Shown in pieces: positions 25,829-34,001 of a DNA stretch of 64,000 nt. The notes under the pieces were generated by a model. It made no database searches. It was not told where the DNA came from and was given only the letters and a program-made list of their open reading frames with translations. A program made the translations under genes and the position numbers. The stretch comes from Cytobacillus massiliigabonensis (GTDB taxonomy: Bacteria; Bacillota; Bacilli; Bacillales; Cytobacillaceae), in assembly GCF_900199725.1 (NCBI RefSeq), contig NZ_LT904903.1:849850-913849 (forward strand), written 5' to 3'. Every line of letters begins with the position of its first letter. Position 1 is the stretch's first letter.

Positions 25829-26934
25829 GACTGTTGTATGAGGTAATCCCCCATACAAATAAATGTAAATGGGATCAATCATTAGAACACTTTCGAGAAA
25901 AGGATATTTTTTATTTTCATTCCTATTGCGGTCTTTATCCTTCACTTGGGGACGGAGATCCTTATTTATTTATCTATACAGATAAAAACGGGAGTAAGGT
26001 TTGCTATGCATTTTTTAAAAGACCAATTCAAGTATTGCCATTTGCTGAAGGTAAGCTGGATGAAGAGTTATTTGATATTATTACACCGCCATATGGGTAT
26101 GGCGGTCCCTTTTACGAAAATAATGATGTGCAGCTATTACATGATTTCAGAAAAGCGTTTGAGGATTTTTGTCAGAAGGAAAACATTATAAGTGAATTTA
26201 TCCGATTCCATCCATTGTATAAAAATCATCATTATTTAGATGATACAATGGATGTTTTTTTTGACCGGGAAACCGTGTTTATTAATCTGCGGCAAGGTGA
26301 AGAGGAAATCCTTGGACAATACCACAAAAATCACAAGCGGAATTTTAAAAAAGCGATGAAAAATAAATTAACCTTTCATGTTCATAAAAAAGATGATGCG
26401 CTGCAGAAAATCGATGCCTTTTATTCTTTATATAGAGAAACAATGGATAAATTGAATGCTTCTCCATACGCTTATTTTTCAATCGAATATGTAGAAAATC
26501 TAATTACTAATCTAGACGAACATTCATTTATTGCATCAGTCTATTTTGAAGGGGAAATGGTTTCAGCTGCTTTATGCCTGTGTGAAGGAGGGAATGTGCA
26601 TTACCACCTTGGCTGCTCAAAGCAGGAGATGCTTCCCTTGGGTGGAAATGTTTTTTTATTTCATTCAATTGCCCTTTGGACAAAGCAAAATGGTTTTCAT
26701 ACTCTCCATTTAGGCGGGGGACATGTGGGGAGAGATTCCTTATTCCAATTTAAGCATCGATTTAATCCAAAAGAAACGCTTGAATTTTATGTTGGGAGGA
26801 AAATTCACCATAAAGAAAAATATGATTGGCTCGTTACTAGCTGGGAGAAGTATTATGCCCGAAAGGCAAATGGGATGTTCTTTCCGGCTTACCGAATGAA
26901 TTCTCATATTGTTATCCCGGTTGAAAGTGAGTAG
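25825..26934 (+). CDS. FemAB/FemX-like transferase, long form
   Basis: 369 aa. The N-terminal GNAT half has YFHSYCGLYPSLGDGDPYLFIY and TPPYGYGGPF; the middle QYHKNHKRNFKKAMKN is the binding helix; the C-terminal half has HYHLGCSKQE and LHLGGGHVGRDSLFQFKHRFNP, typical of the 'GNAT family FemAB-like' proteins of exopolysaccharide clusters. It is a different subfamily from the 22098 and 26972 genes. It is translationally coupled to the ATP-grasp gene (ATGA-type overlap), so the two probably act in sequence. Confidence 0.78.
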   Translation: MRLLYEVIPHTNKCKWDQSLEHFREKDIFYFHSYCGLYPSLGDGDPYLFIYTDKNGSKVCYAFFKRPIQVLPFAEGKLDEELFDIITPPYGYGGPFYENNDVQLLHDFRKAFEDFCQKENIISEFIRFHPLYKNHHYLDDTMDVFFDRETVFINLRQGEEEILGQYHKNHKRNFKKAMKNKLTFHVHKKDDALQKIDAFYSLYRETMDKLNASPYAYFSIEYVENLITNLDEHSFIASVYFEGEMVSAALCLCEGGNVHYHLGCSKQEMLPLGGNVFLFHSIALWTKQNGFHTLHLGGGHVGRDSLFQFKHRFNPKETLEFYVGRKIHHKEKYDWLVTSWEKYYARKANGMFFPAYRMNSHIVIPVESE

Positions 26935-26971
26935 CAATTGTTTAGGAAGTGTGAATAGAGAGGGCGGAAGC

Positions 26972-27811
26972 ATGTTAACTTTTCAATATAAAAAAGGACC
27001 TTTTAAGATTATTGAATCGATTGGAAAAGATGATGGATTTGACCAATCCGTTCCCAAGGCAGATGTCCTTATAAAATTCGATCTTGTACTATCAGCACCA
27101 GAAGCACCAATTGTGAGCCATAAAGACTCCTTTGAATTAAACATCCCTAATTTCCTTATAGACTTAACTAAGGGTGAAGATGAGATTTACAGAAAAATTC
27201 ATAAAAGCACACGAGCAGATATAAGAAAGGCAGCAGAAGTGAATAATTTTATGTATATCGAAAAGGAGCATCCTACTGATGAACAAATAAGGGAGTTCTC
27301 TTTAATGTTTAATTCATTTGCGGAAGAAAAAAAACTTCCTCTATGTAATATTAAAAAATTGCATGCTATTAGGAACAATCATTCCCTGATGCTGACATCT
27401 GTTAGAGACGAACAAAATAACATTTTATGTGCAAGCATGCTGATGATGGATAGAGAATGTAAACAGTTGTACGGATTGTATGGTGTATCTGCCCGCTTAT
27501 CCAAAACGACACAAAAAGAGCGAGTCTTAATAGGGAGAGCGAATAAATATCTGCAATGGAAAGAGATACAATCAGCTAAAAAAAGAGGGTTGGATTGGTA
27601 TAACTTTGGAGGCGAAGTAAATCAAAAGGAAGATCAAGGTGTCAATGATTTTAAAAGAAGGTTTGGAACGATTAGTGGATATGATCGCAGAATATATATC
27701 CCAAAAAGCATACGGGGGAATATCTGCTGTTATTTACTGTATTTAAAATGGAAAAGTAAAATGGATAAAGGTGAGAAATATGACACTGAAAGATCTTTTG
27801 AAAAAGAATAA
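26972..27811 (+). CDS. FemAB-like GNAT transferase, copy 2
   Basis: 279 aa from ATG 26972 (AGGGCGGA upstream). Same domain plan as the gene at 22098: a short N-terminal beta part with IESIGKDDGFDQS, then FLIDLTKGEDEIYRKIHKSTRADIRKA, and WYNFGGEVN...VNDFKRRFG near the end. The two are paralogues by eye. Presumably each attaches an acyl or aminoacyl group to a different position or uses a different donor. It overlaps the next gene by 32 bp. Confidence 0.75.
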   Translation: MLTFQYKKGPFKIIESIGKDDGFDQSVPKADVLIKFDLVLSAPEAPIVSHKDSFELNIPNFLIDLTKGEDEIYRKIHKSTRADIRKAAEVNNFMYIEKEHPTDEQIREFSLMFNSFAEEKKLPLCNIKKLHAIRNNHSLMLTSVRDEQNNILCASMLMMDRECKQLYGLYGVSARLSKTTQKERVLIGRANKYLQWKEIQSAKKRGLDWYNFGGEVNQKEDQGVNDFKRRFGTISGYDRRIYIPKSIRGNICCYLLYLKWKSKMDKGEKYDTERSFEKE

Positions 27812-28628
27812 AATTACTTTTTTTATTGGGATACAAGTATTAAAAATACATTATTTAATCATTTATTACATTGTCTTTAATATAAAAAAAATTGGCAGAG
27901 TAACAAAAATTTATAAAAATAGCCCGTATGAAAAGCTGAAAAAGATTAAAAACAAGCATTCAGGTGAGAGATGTTTTATTGTAGCTACGGGTCCAAGTTT
28001 AACGATAGAGGATTTAGAAAAGCTGAAAAATGAAGTTACTTTTAGTATGAATTCAATATGTCTAGCCTTTGATGAAACGGATTGGAGACCAACATATTAT
28101 GGGATTCAGGATATAAAAGTATTTAATAGTCTGAAAGATGATATCGAAAAACTAGTAGTTGAAGGGAAATTTATCAGTGACAATTTAGCAAAAAAAATGA
28201 ATGTTTTAGATGATCACTACGTATTTCCCTTGAATTTGCTCAATCACGTAATGAAGCACCGAAAGTATCATTCTAAATTTAGTGAAGATGCTTTTGCGGT
28301 TGTCTACAGCGGCTATTCAATTACCTATTCTCTCATTCAAATTGCTGTATATATGGGATTTGAAGAGATCTATTTACTTGGTGCTGATTGTAATTATTCA
28401 AGTGATATGAACCACCATTTTAAAGAATATGGTTATGTGGATCCATCCTTTTCTTTAGCACATGACCAAATGGTTGCCGCATACAAGGTAGCAAAACAAT
28501 ATACAGACAGGAACAATGTGAAAATTTTTAATGCGACAAGAGGCGGAATGCTTGAAGTATTTGAAAGAGTAAATTTAGATGCTGTCATTACGGGAGATAC
28601 TGAAAATTATATTTACGAAAGTGTGTGA
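27780..28628 (+). CDS. DUF115-like (MAF/6-hydroxymethylpterin pyrophosphokinase fold) protein
   Basis: 282 aa from ATG 27780 (AAAGGTGAG six bases upstream). The core GERCFIVATGPSLTIEDLEKLK and later YLLGADCNYSSDMNHHF are the DUF115/MAF-type signatures; a hydrophobic N-terminal stretch (IGIQVLKIHYLIIYYIVF) may tie it to the membrane. Relatives in surface-glycan clusters are linked to nonulosonic-acid (sialic/pseudaminic/legionaminic) transfer. Its place immediately before a CMP-sugar synthetase gene supports a glycosyltransferase that uses a CMP-linked keto-acid sugar. Confidence 0.7.
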   Translation: MTLKDLLKKNKITFFIGIQVLKIHYLIIYYIVFNIKKIGRVTKIYKNSPYEKLKKIKNKHSGERCFIVATGPSLTIEDLEKLKNEVTFSMNSICLAFDETDWRPTYYGIQDIKVFNSLKDDIEKLVVEGKFISDNLAKKMNVLDDHYVFPLNLLNHVMKHRKYHSKFSEDAFAVVYSGYSITYSLIQIAVYMGFEEIYLLGADCNYSSDMNHHFKEYGYVDPSFSLAHDQMVAAYKVAKQYTDRNNVKIFNATRGGMLEVFERVNLDAVITGDTENYIYESV

Positions 28629-29299
28629 AAAAAATGCGAGATAAAGTAGTAGCATTTGTTCCTATTAAATTAAATAGCCAAAGATTACCGCACAAAAATA
28701 TTCTCCCCTTTGGAGATCATTCACTAAGCTGGTATATATTCAAGAATTTATTAAATGTGGCAGGGATCGATGAAATATATGTCTTTTGCAGTGATGAAAT
28801 AATTATGAATTATATACCCGAGGGGGTGAAATTTTTACAAAGAGATAGCTATCTTGATGGCGATATGGTCCAAGGACATGAGATCTATCAATCATTCGTA
28901 AATCTTGTCGATGGTGATATCTACTTGCTTGCACACACAACATCGCCTTTTTTAACTTCCAAATCCATCGAAAATGCACTATTAAATATGTTAAGTGGGA
29001 AATATGATTCTGCCTTAAGTGTTCAGCAAAAACAGACCTTTATATGGTATGACGGAAAGCCGCTTAATTATGATAGCAGCAATATACCGCGCACGCAGGA
29101 TATTATGCCAATTTATATGGAGACAAGCGGATTTTATATGTTTAAAAAGGAACATCTTCTAACATATGGGAGAAGAATAGGATTCAATCCATATTTTCAA
29201 AAACTGAATGATATAGAGGCAATTGACATTGATACGCGAGAGGATTATGAATTTGCGTTAAAGATACTCGAAACGAACAAACAAATACCAATATGTTGA
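28625..29299 (+). CDS. CMP-sugar synthetase (NeuA/acylneuraminate cytidylyltransferase type)
   Basis: 224 aa. The CTP-binding signature FVPIKLNSQRLPHKNILPFG is near the start; YLLAHTTSPFLTS and the C-terminal EAIDIDTREDYEFA are conserved. This makes CMP-activated acidic keto sugars. The family sequence is closer to NeuA/PseF than to classical KdsB, but with kdsA, kdsD and kdsC directly downstream the likely substrate is Kdo or a Kdo-derived sugar. It overlaps the DUF115 gene by 4 bp and ends 23 bp before kdsA. Confidence 0.8.
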   Translation: MKKMRDKVVAFVPIKLNSQRLPHKNILPFGDHSLSWYIFKNLLNVAGIDEIYVFCSDEIIMNYIPEGVKFLQRDSYLDGDMVQGHEIYQSFVNLVDGDIYLLAHTTSPFLTSKSIENALLNMLSGKYDSALSVQQKQTFIWYDGKPLNYDSSNIPRTQDIMPIYMETSGFYMFKKEHLLTYGRRIGFNPYFQKLNDIEAIDIDTREDYEFALKILETNKQIPIC

Positions 29300-29322
29300 A
29301 ACTGTAACTGGAGTTGAAAGTG

Positions 29323-30150
29323 ATGGGTAAAGAAATTCGATTAGGGGATCACATTGTTTTCGGCGGGAATCACCCATTGGTGTTAATAGCTGGTCCCTGC
29401 ATGGCTGAAAGTGAAAGGCTTGTAATGGAAACAGCTGTATTTATTAAAAAAGTGACAGAAAGATTGAAGATTCCTTTCATATTTAAAGCATCCTTTGATA
29501 AGGCAAATCGTTCATCGATTTATTCGGAAAGAGGACCAGGTATTGAAAAAGGGCTAGAGATTTTAAGGAAAGTAAAAAGCGATTTGCAAATTCCTATAAC
29601 AACAGATATTCATGAACCTTATCAGGCAGAGCTTGCTGGAGAAGTTGCAGATATTATTCAAATTCCGGCTTTTTTATGCAGGCAGACCGACTTGTTAATA
29701 AATGCCGCAAAAACCAATAAGATTATCAATATTAAGAAGGGGCAATTTTTAGCTCCTTGGGATATGAAGAATGCGGTGATAAAAGTGAAGGAAGCTGGCA
29801 ATGAAAAAGTATTATTAACGGAAAGAGGCACTGCCTTCGGCTATAACAATTTAGTTGTTGATATGCGTTCACTCCCAACGATGAGAGAACTTGATGTACC
29901 CGTAGTTTTTGATGCAACACATAGTGTACAAATCCCTGGAGGATTGGGTACAAGAACAGGCGGAAAAAGAGAGTTTGTTCCCTATCTTGCCCGAGCAGCC
30001 ACAGCGGTGGGAATCGATGCGTTATTTCTAGAGGTTCATCCAGATCCTGACCAGGCATTATCAGATGGTCCTAACATGATTAAACTAAATGAACTGGAAG
30101 AGTTTTTAAAACCGATTGCAGAGATTGATAGACTTCTAAAGGAAAGGTGA
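29323..30150 (+). CDS. kdsA: 3-deoxy-8-phosphooctulonate synthase
   Basis: Condenses phosphoenolpyruvate with arabinose 5-phosphate to Kdo 8-phosphate. It is 275 aa from ATG 29323 (GGAG nine bases upstream). Full set of family motifs: [54 protein letters not shown] and [15 protein letters not shown]. The cysteine in AGPC, where E. coli has Asn, marks the metal-dependent class known from Aquifex. KdsA is a lipopolysaccharide enzyme of Gram-negative bacteria and plants; here it serves a surface polysaccharide of a Gram-positive. Confidence 0.93.
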   Translation: MGKEIRLGDHIVFGGNHPLVLIAGPCMAESERLVMETAVFIKKVTERLKIPFIFKASFDKANRSSIYSERGPGIEKGLEILRKVKSDLQIPITTDIHEPYQAELAGEVADIIQIPAFLCRQTDLLINAAKTNKIINIKKGQFLAPWDMKNAVIKVKEAGNEKVLLTERGTAFGYNNLVVDMRSLPTMRELDVPVVFDATHSVQIPGGLGTRTGGKREFVPYLARAATAVGIDALFLEVHPDPDQALSDGPNMIKLNELEEFLKPIAEIDRLLKER

Positions 30151-30168
30151 AAACAGAAGGGATGATTC

Positions 30169-31152
30169 ATGGTGGGAAATGCAGTCACTGCTATTGAACA
30201 TATCACCGTTATGAAGGAAGTTTTAGGGGAAGAAGCAGCGGCAATATTGAAACTAATTGACAATGTGAATGAAGAAATGGCGATGACAATAGAAATGATT
30301 CTCTCATGCAAGGGAAGGGTGATCGTTACTGGTGTAGGAAAATCAGGGATTATAGGACGGAAAATAACTGCTACCTTATCAAGCACAGGTACCCCTGCCT
30401 TATTTTTGCACCCATCAGAGGGGATTCACGGTGATTTAGGGATGGTTACAAAATCAGATATTGTTTTAGCATTGTCAAAGAGCGGGGAGTCAGATGAAAT
30501 TATTCATTTGATACCTTCTCTAAAACGAATTGGGGCAAAACTGATAGCCATCGTAGGGAATAAATGTTCTACATTAGCGATTAAAGCAGACTTATTTTTA
30601 TGGATCGGGAATGTAAAGGAAGCTTGTCCTCTTGGTCTGGCACCTACCACAAGTACAACTTTGATGCTTTCATTAGGTGATGCCATTGCTATTGCCCTTT
30701 TAAAAGCAAGAAACTTTTCACCAGAAGACTTTGCTGTCTATCATCCTGGAGGTTCGCTTGGGAAGAGATTATTATTTACTGTCCAAACTATAATGGAGAT
30801 TACTAGGAAGAATCCAGTTGTATGTAAATCAAGCACAATTAAAGAGGTTATTTTTTGCATGACGGAGTCAGGGCTAGGGGCGGCAAGCATTATTAATGAA
30901 AATAGGAAGTTAGTTGGGATTATAACGGACGGGGATATTCGAAGGTTCTTAGCACTGGAACTGGATTTTTTAGATATTACAATCGAAGATATATATAATA
31001 AAAACCCAATTACAATAAAGCAGGAGGCTTTGGCCATTGAAGCCCTCAAAATGATGGAAAGAAAAAATATAAATGTTTTACCTGTAGTAAATGATGCGGA
31101 TGAACCCATCGCAATGATTCATTTACATGATATAACGAAGATAGGCTTTTAA
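30169..31152 (+). CDS. kdsD: Arabinose-5-phosphate isomerase
   Basis: Makes arabinose 5-phosphate from ribulose 5-phosphate, the substrate for KdsA. It is 327 aa of the KpsF/KdsD/GutQ type: a SIS domain (about 30-180) with VTGVGKSGIIGRKITATLSSTGTPALFLHPSEGIHGDLG and SKSGESDEI, then two CBS repeats (about 205-327; one ends LVGIITDGDIRRFL). All residues around the active-site GKSG and His are kept. It lies 18 bp after kdsA and 2 bp before kdsC, so the three are one unit. Confidence 0.92.
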   Translation: MVGNAVTAIEHITVMKEVLGEEAAAILKLIDNVNEEMAMTIEMILSCKGRVIVTGVGKSGIIGRKITATLSSTGTPALFLHPSEGIHGDLGMVTKSDIVLALSKSGESDEIIHLIPSLKRIGAKLIAIVGNKCSTLAIKADLFLWIGNVKEACPLGLAPTTSTTLMLSLGDAIAIALLKARNFSPEDFAVYHPGGSLGKRLLFTVQTIMEITRKNPVVCKSSTIKEVIFCMTESGLGAASIINENRKLVGIITDGDIRRFLALELDFLDITIEDIYNKNPITIKQEALAIEALKMMERKNINVLPVVNDADEPIAMIHLHDITKIGF

Positions 31153-31154
31153 CG

Positions 31155-31682
31155 ATGAAGGATAAAATTAAATTAATTGCATTGGATGTTGATGGCGTAT
31201 TAACAGATGGTAAATTATTAATAGGTCCCGATGGAAAAGAGTTAAAAAGCTTTCATGTAAAGGATGGAATGGGGATCAGCTTAGCTCGTTTCAGCGGGAT
31301 AAAAATCGCCATTATTTCAGGCAGAAAATCAGAAGCGGTAAGAATCCGTGCAAGGGAATTGAATATAGACTTTTTGTATGAAGGAATTACACATAAAGTG
31401 AATGCTTTAGCTGAAATTGCTGCCTCTTTAAACATTGAGTTTAAAAATGTTTTTTACATGGGGGATGATATCAACGATCTGCCGATAATTAACAGCGCTG
31501 GAATATCTGCCGCCCCCATAGATGCTGCAGATATTGTGAAAAAATCCGTTACTTTTGTAAGTCAATTTCACGGAGGAAATGGGGCAGTCAGAGAAGCCAT
31601 TGAGTACGTTCTATCCCAGCAAGTAAATTATGGGGAACTTGTTTCAAATTATTTAATAGAACTAGAAGGTACAGCCCAGTAA
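31155..31682 (+). CDS. kdsC: Kdo-8-phosphate phosphatase
   Basis: HAD phosphatase that frees Kdo from Kdo 8-phosphate. It is 175 aa, the length of the cap-less YrbI/KdsC tetramers. Motif 1 is IALDVDGVLTDGKL (nucleophile and acid/base Asp), motif 2 IISGRKSE, motif 4 FYMGDDINDLP. It follows kdsD by 2 bp and ends the cluster; a strong terminator comes next. A NeuB-pathway phosphatase is a close alternative, but the neighbours favour KdsC. Confidence 0.9.
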   Translation: MKDKIKLIALDVDGVLTDGKLLIGPDGKELKSFHVKDGMGISLARFSGIKIAIISGRKSEAVRIRARELNIDFLYEGITHKVNALAEIAASLNIEFKNVFYMGDDINDLPIINSAGISAAPIDAADIVKKSVTFVSQFHGGNGAVREAIEYVLSQQVNYGELVSNYLIELEGTAQ

Positions 31683-31689
31683 CAAAAAC

Positions 31690-31730
31690 AGTGCCGTCCA
31701 TTCTTTGTGGAATCAAAGGATGGACGGCGC
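31690..31730. terminator. Bidirectional terminator closing the eps cluster
   Basis: GCCGTCCATTCTTT / AAAGGATGGACGGC, a strong ~14-bp stem with an 8-nt loop between kdsC (+) and the sortase gene (-). Confidence 0.85.
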
Positions 31731-32330
31731 TTATTTTGATTCTTCCCGATAGGCGGTTAGTACATAACGATATGGAGCATCTCCAATGAAAGAGAATGGG
31801 TAACAGGTGGAAACGATCAATGTTTCTACTGGGGCAGTAGATTGAATGATTGATGTATCGTTCGCCTCAACAATTTGTGATTGACTAATTTTGTAGCTGT
31901 ATTTTCCATAAGGCATAACTATTTGTAAGGTATCGCCAATTTCTAACTCTCCTAATCGGCGAAATACGGTGTCACGGTGACCAGAAAGCACGATTTGATC
32001 CTCTTGGCCTGGGAAAACTGACCCGGCATAGTGACCAACCCCTTTTTCAAGTTCATCTTCATGTGTGCCTTCAATGATCGGAAGCTCTGCTTCTAATCCT
32101 GGAATCTCCAATATTCCGATTACTTCCCCTTTTTCATATTGAATAATAGCGTTTTTTCTTAGGATTGTTCCGCCTTCCTTATCACGAACTTTTTCTTTTG
32201 CTTCTGTTAATGCATTTTCAGTTTCTGCCTCACTATGATTTAGATCTGATAGTGACAGACTGATAAGTAGTGTGCCAGCCAGTATAAATATTATGGATGC
32301 AAATAAAAGTAAGCGTTTATATATCTTCAT
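31731..32330 (-). CDS. Class D sortase
   Basis: Membrane transpeptidase that cuts LPxTx signals and links proteins to the cell wall. It is 199 aa: one N-terminal membrane helix (8-27), a charged stalk, then the sortase beta-barrel. The catalytic triad is visible as His118 (LSGHRDT), Cys176 (IVSTCYPF) and Arg188 (APYRYV). The signature around Cys fits the class D (YhcS-like) group. It is divergent from sipW with a shared 295-bp control region, and an LPKTA-bearing protein is encoded 1.7 kb away: its probable substrate. Confidence 0.92.
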   Translation of the reverse strand: MKIYKRLLLFASIIFILAGTLLISLSLSDLNHSEAETENALTEAKEKVRDKEGGTILRKNAIIQYEKGEVIGILEIPGLEAELPIIEGTHEDELEKGVGHYAGSVFPGQEDQIVLSGHRDTVFRRLGELEIGDTLQIVMPYGKYSYKISQSQIVEANDTSIIQSTAPVETLIVSTCYPFSFIGDAPYRYVLTAYREESK

Positions 32331-32367
32331 CTGCCCATGACCTCCAAAATAGGATATTGTATTTTCA

Positions 32368-32390
32368 TTATAAAGAACGGAACGTTCAAT
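32368..32390 (-). promoter_or_regulatory. SinR-type box and -10 before the sortase gene
   Basis: Read on the minus strand the sequence is GAACGTTCCGTTCTTTATAATGAA: a GTTCTTT heptamer (32372-32378) running straight into TATAAT (32368-32373), the same GTTCTTTATAATGAA string as in the eps promoter (8340-8354). No clear -35. Confidence 0.5.
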
Positions 32391-32446
32391 AAAAAATACA
32401 AAAAAGTAAGATAATTAAAGAAAACATGAGAAAACAAATGGAAAAC

Positions 32447-32559
32447 GTTCTTTATAACGCAAAATCGACCGAATTTAAACTTTTTCAAAATATTACATTT
32501 GGACTATACTCAATTCATAAGGTTCGTTAAAAAGAACGAATGAATTAGTAACAAAGAAC
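32447..32559 (+). promoter_or_regulatory. sipW promoter region with three SinR-type boxes
   Basis: GTTCTTT at 32447-32453; TATACT -10 at 32505-32510 (weak TTTTCA -35, 17 nt upstream); AAAGAAC (the complement of GTTCTTT) at 32531-32537, mirrored by GTTC at 32522, and again at 32553-32559. Boxes thus lie on both sides of the proposed start point, as expected of a repressed matrix-protein promoter. Confidence 0.55.
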
Positions 32560-32625
32560 GGAATCTACTCAGATATTTTGAGAGGACTAATAATCCTAGA
32601 ACCTATTTTTCTAAGGAAGGTGAAC

Positions 32626-33219
32626 ATGATGAAGTTTACTTGGAAAAAAGCAAGAAAATTCATCAGTAATATTATTACTGCTGTGTTATTTATTAATTTA
32701 ATTGTAATGGCCATTCTAGTAATCTCCTCAAAAGCATCCGGAGGAGAACCTCAGGCATTTGGCTATCAGCTTAAAACAGTATTATCTGGCTCAATGGAAC
32801 CGACTTTTTTAACCGGGTCTGTCATAGCAGTCACACCACTTGAGGGGGATGAAAAAAAGAACCTCAAGGAAGGGGATGTAATTACTTTTGTAGATAGTAA
32901 AGAAAGATTAATTACCCACAGGGTCATCGGAATCAAAACTAGCGGAGAGCATGTGATGTACGAAACGAAAGGCGATAACAACGATGCAGCTGACTTGGAT
33001 CCAGTCCTTTCTGATAACGTACAGGCTATCTACTCCGGATTTACTATTCCTTATGTAGGTTATTTTATCGACTTTGCTCAGTCAAAAGAAGGAAGTGCCA
33101 TCCTGCTGATTGGTCCTGGTTTATTGCTCTTAGCCTATGCAGCATTCAGCATTTACCAAGGTCTTAAAGAGCTTGATCCAAAAAAGAAAGGAACAGACAC
33201 CGAAGAAAAAACAGCTTAA
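32626..33219 (+). CDS. sipW: SipW-type (ER-type) signal peptidase I
   Basis: Membrane protease that removes signal peptides of TasA-family matrix proteins. It is 197 aa from ATG 32626 (AAGGAAGGTG upstream). Membrane segment at about 14-34, catalytic Ser56 in LSGSMEPTF, and His98 in LITHRVIG in place of the Lys of ordinary bacterial signal peptidases: the Ser-His, eukaryote-like class. A GDNND box and a second membrane segment (about 158-177) follow. It stands at the head of the tasA-like genes, as in the B. subtilis tapA-sipW-tasA operon. Confidence 0.93.
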   Translation: MMKFTWKKARKFISNIITAVLFINLIVMAILVISSKASGGEPQAFGYQLKTVLSGSMEPTFLTGSVIAVTPLEGDEKKNLKEGDVITFVDSKERLITHRVIGIKTSGEHVMYETKGDNNDAADLDPVLSDNVQAIYSGFTIPYVGYFIDFAQSKEGSAILLIGPGLLLLAYAAFSIYQGLKELDPKKKGTDTEEKTA

Positions 33220-33301
33220 TTTAATTGTACTCCTTGTAAAAATACAAGGGTCAATATAAAAAAATTATACATACCCAAAGGGTAAGAGGAGGAAATTGGA
33301 A

Positions 33302-33934
33302 ATGAGCTTTAAGAAAAAATTAGGTTTAGGAATCGCATCAGCAGCACTAGGTATTTCATTAGTTGGCGGAGGAACATTTGCATACTTTAGCGACACTGAA
33401 GTAACGAATAGCACATTTGCAGCTGGTACATTGGATTTAGCAGCAAACCCAACGACTATTATTGATGTGAAAAATATCAAGCCTGGAGATACTATGGTTA
33501 GAGAATTTAATCTAGAAAACAACGGAACTTTAGATATTTCTTCGATTGATCTAGGCACTAAGTATACTGTTAACGATGCTAATGGTAACAACCAAGATGA
33601 TTTTGGTAAGCATATTAAAGTTCTTTTCCTTGAAAATGCAGACAAAACAGGGGATGGCTGGGTTATTGGAGACTACAATGATGTAATTTCCGAGACAACT
33701 CTATATGACCTTCAAAATCAGACTCCTGATGCAACAGAAAACTTACAGCACTGGATTACATGGTTGTTAGGATTAAATGGAGAAGACAGCGGTTTAAAAG
33801 CTGGTACTAGCGACAAAATGTATGTAGCATTTGAATTCGTTGATAATGAACAAGATCAAAACGAATTCCAAGGGGATTCATTAGCACTTGAATGGACATT
33901 CACAGCTCATCAAGGAGAAGGCGAATCTAAATAA
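33302..33934 (+). CDS. tasA: TasA/CalY-family matrix fibre protein, copy 1
   Basis: Secreted protein expected to form biofilm fibres. It is 210 aa; start ATG 33302 is nine bases after AGAGGAGG. Signal peptide MSFKKKLGLGIASAALGISLVGGGTFAYFSD with the SipW-type cleavage region (GTFA-YFSDTE), then NSTFAAGTLDLAANP and IKPGDTMVREFNLENNGTLDI, the TasA/camelysin (peptidase M73) core; the C-terminal EFVDNEQDQNEFQGDSLALEWTF is also shared with copy 2. Length is nearer CalY of B. cereus (~197 aa) than B. subtilis TasA (261 aa). Terminator directly downstream. Confidence 0.9.
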   Translation: MSFKKKLGLGIASAALGISLVGGGTFAYFSDTEVTNSTFAAGTLDLAANPTTIIDVKNIKPGDTMVREFNLENNGTLDISSIDLGTKYTVNDANGNNQDDFGKHIKVLFLENADKTGDGWVIGDYNDVISETTLYDLQNQTPDATENLQHWITWLLGLNGEDSGLKAGTSDKMYVAFEFVDNEQDQNEFQGDSLALEWTFTAHQGEGESK

Positions 33935-33945
33935 TATTCAATAAC

Positions 33946-33973
33946 AAAAGGCAGGAATTCGTTCCTGCCTTTT
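33946..33973 (+). terminator. Terminator after tasA copy 1
   Basis: AAAAGGCAGGAA-TTCG-TTCCTGCCTTTT, a perfect 12-bp stem with a UUCG-type loop. It would lower expression of the two downstream genes relative to sipW-tasA, as fits abundant fibre subunit against anchor. Confidence 0.85.
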
Positions 33974-34001
33974 GTTAAAAATCAGATGGAGAGGCCATGC
34001 C

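Noticed and set aside
28625-29299. Calling the CMP-sugar synthetase KdsB
   Set aside because: The N-terminal signature and overall look are closer to NeuA/PseF; only the neighbours argue for Kdo, so no kdsB symbol was given.
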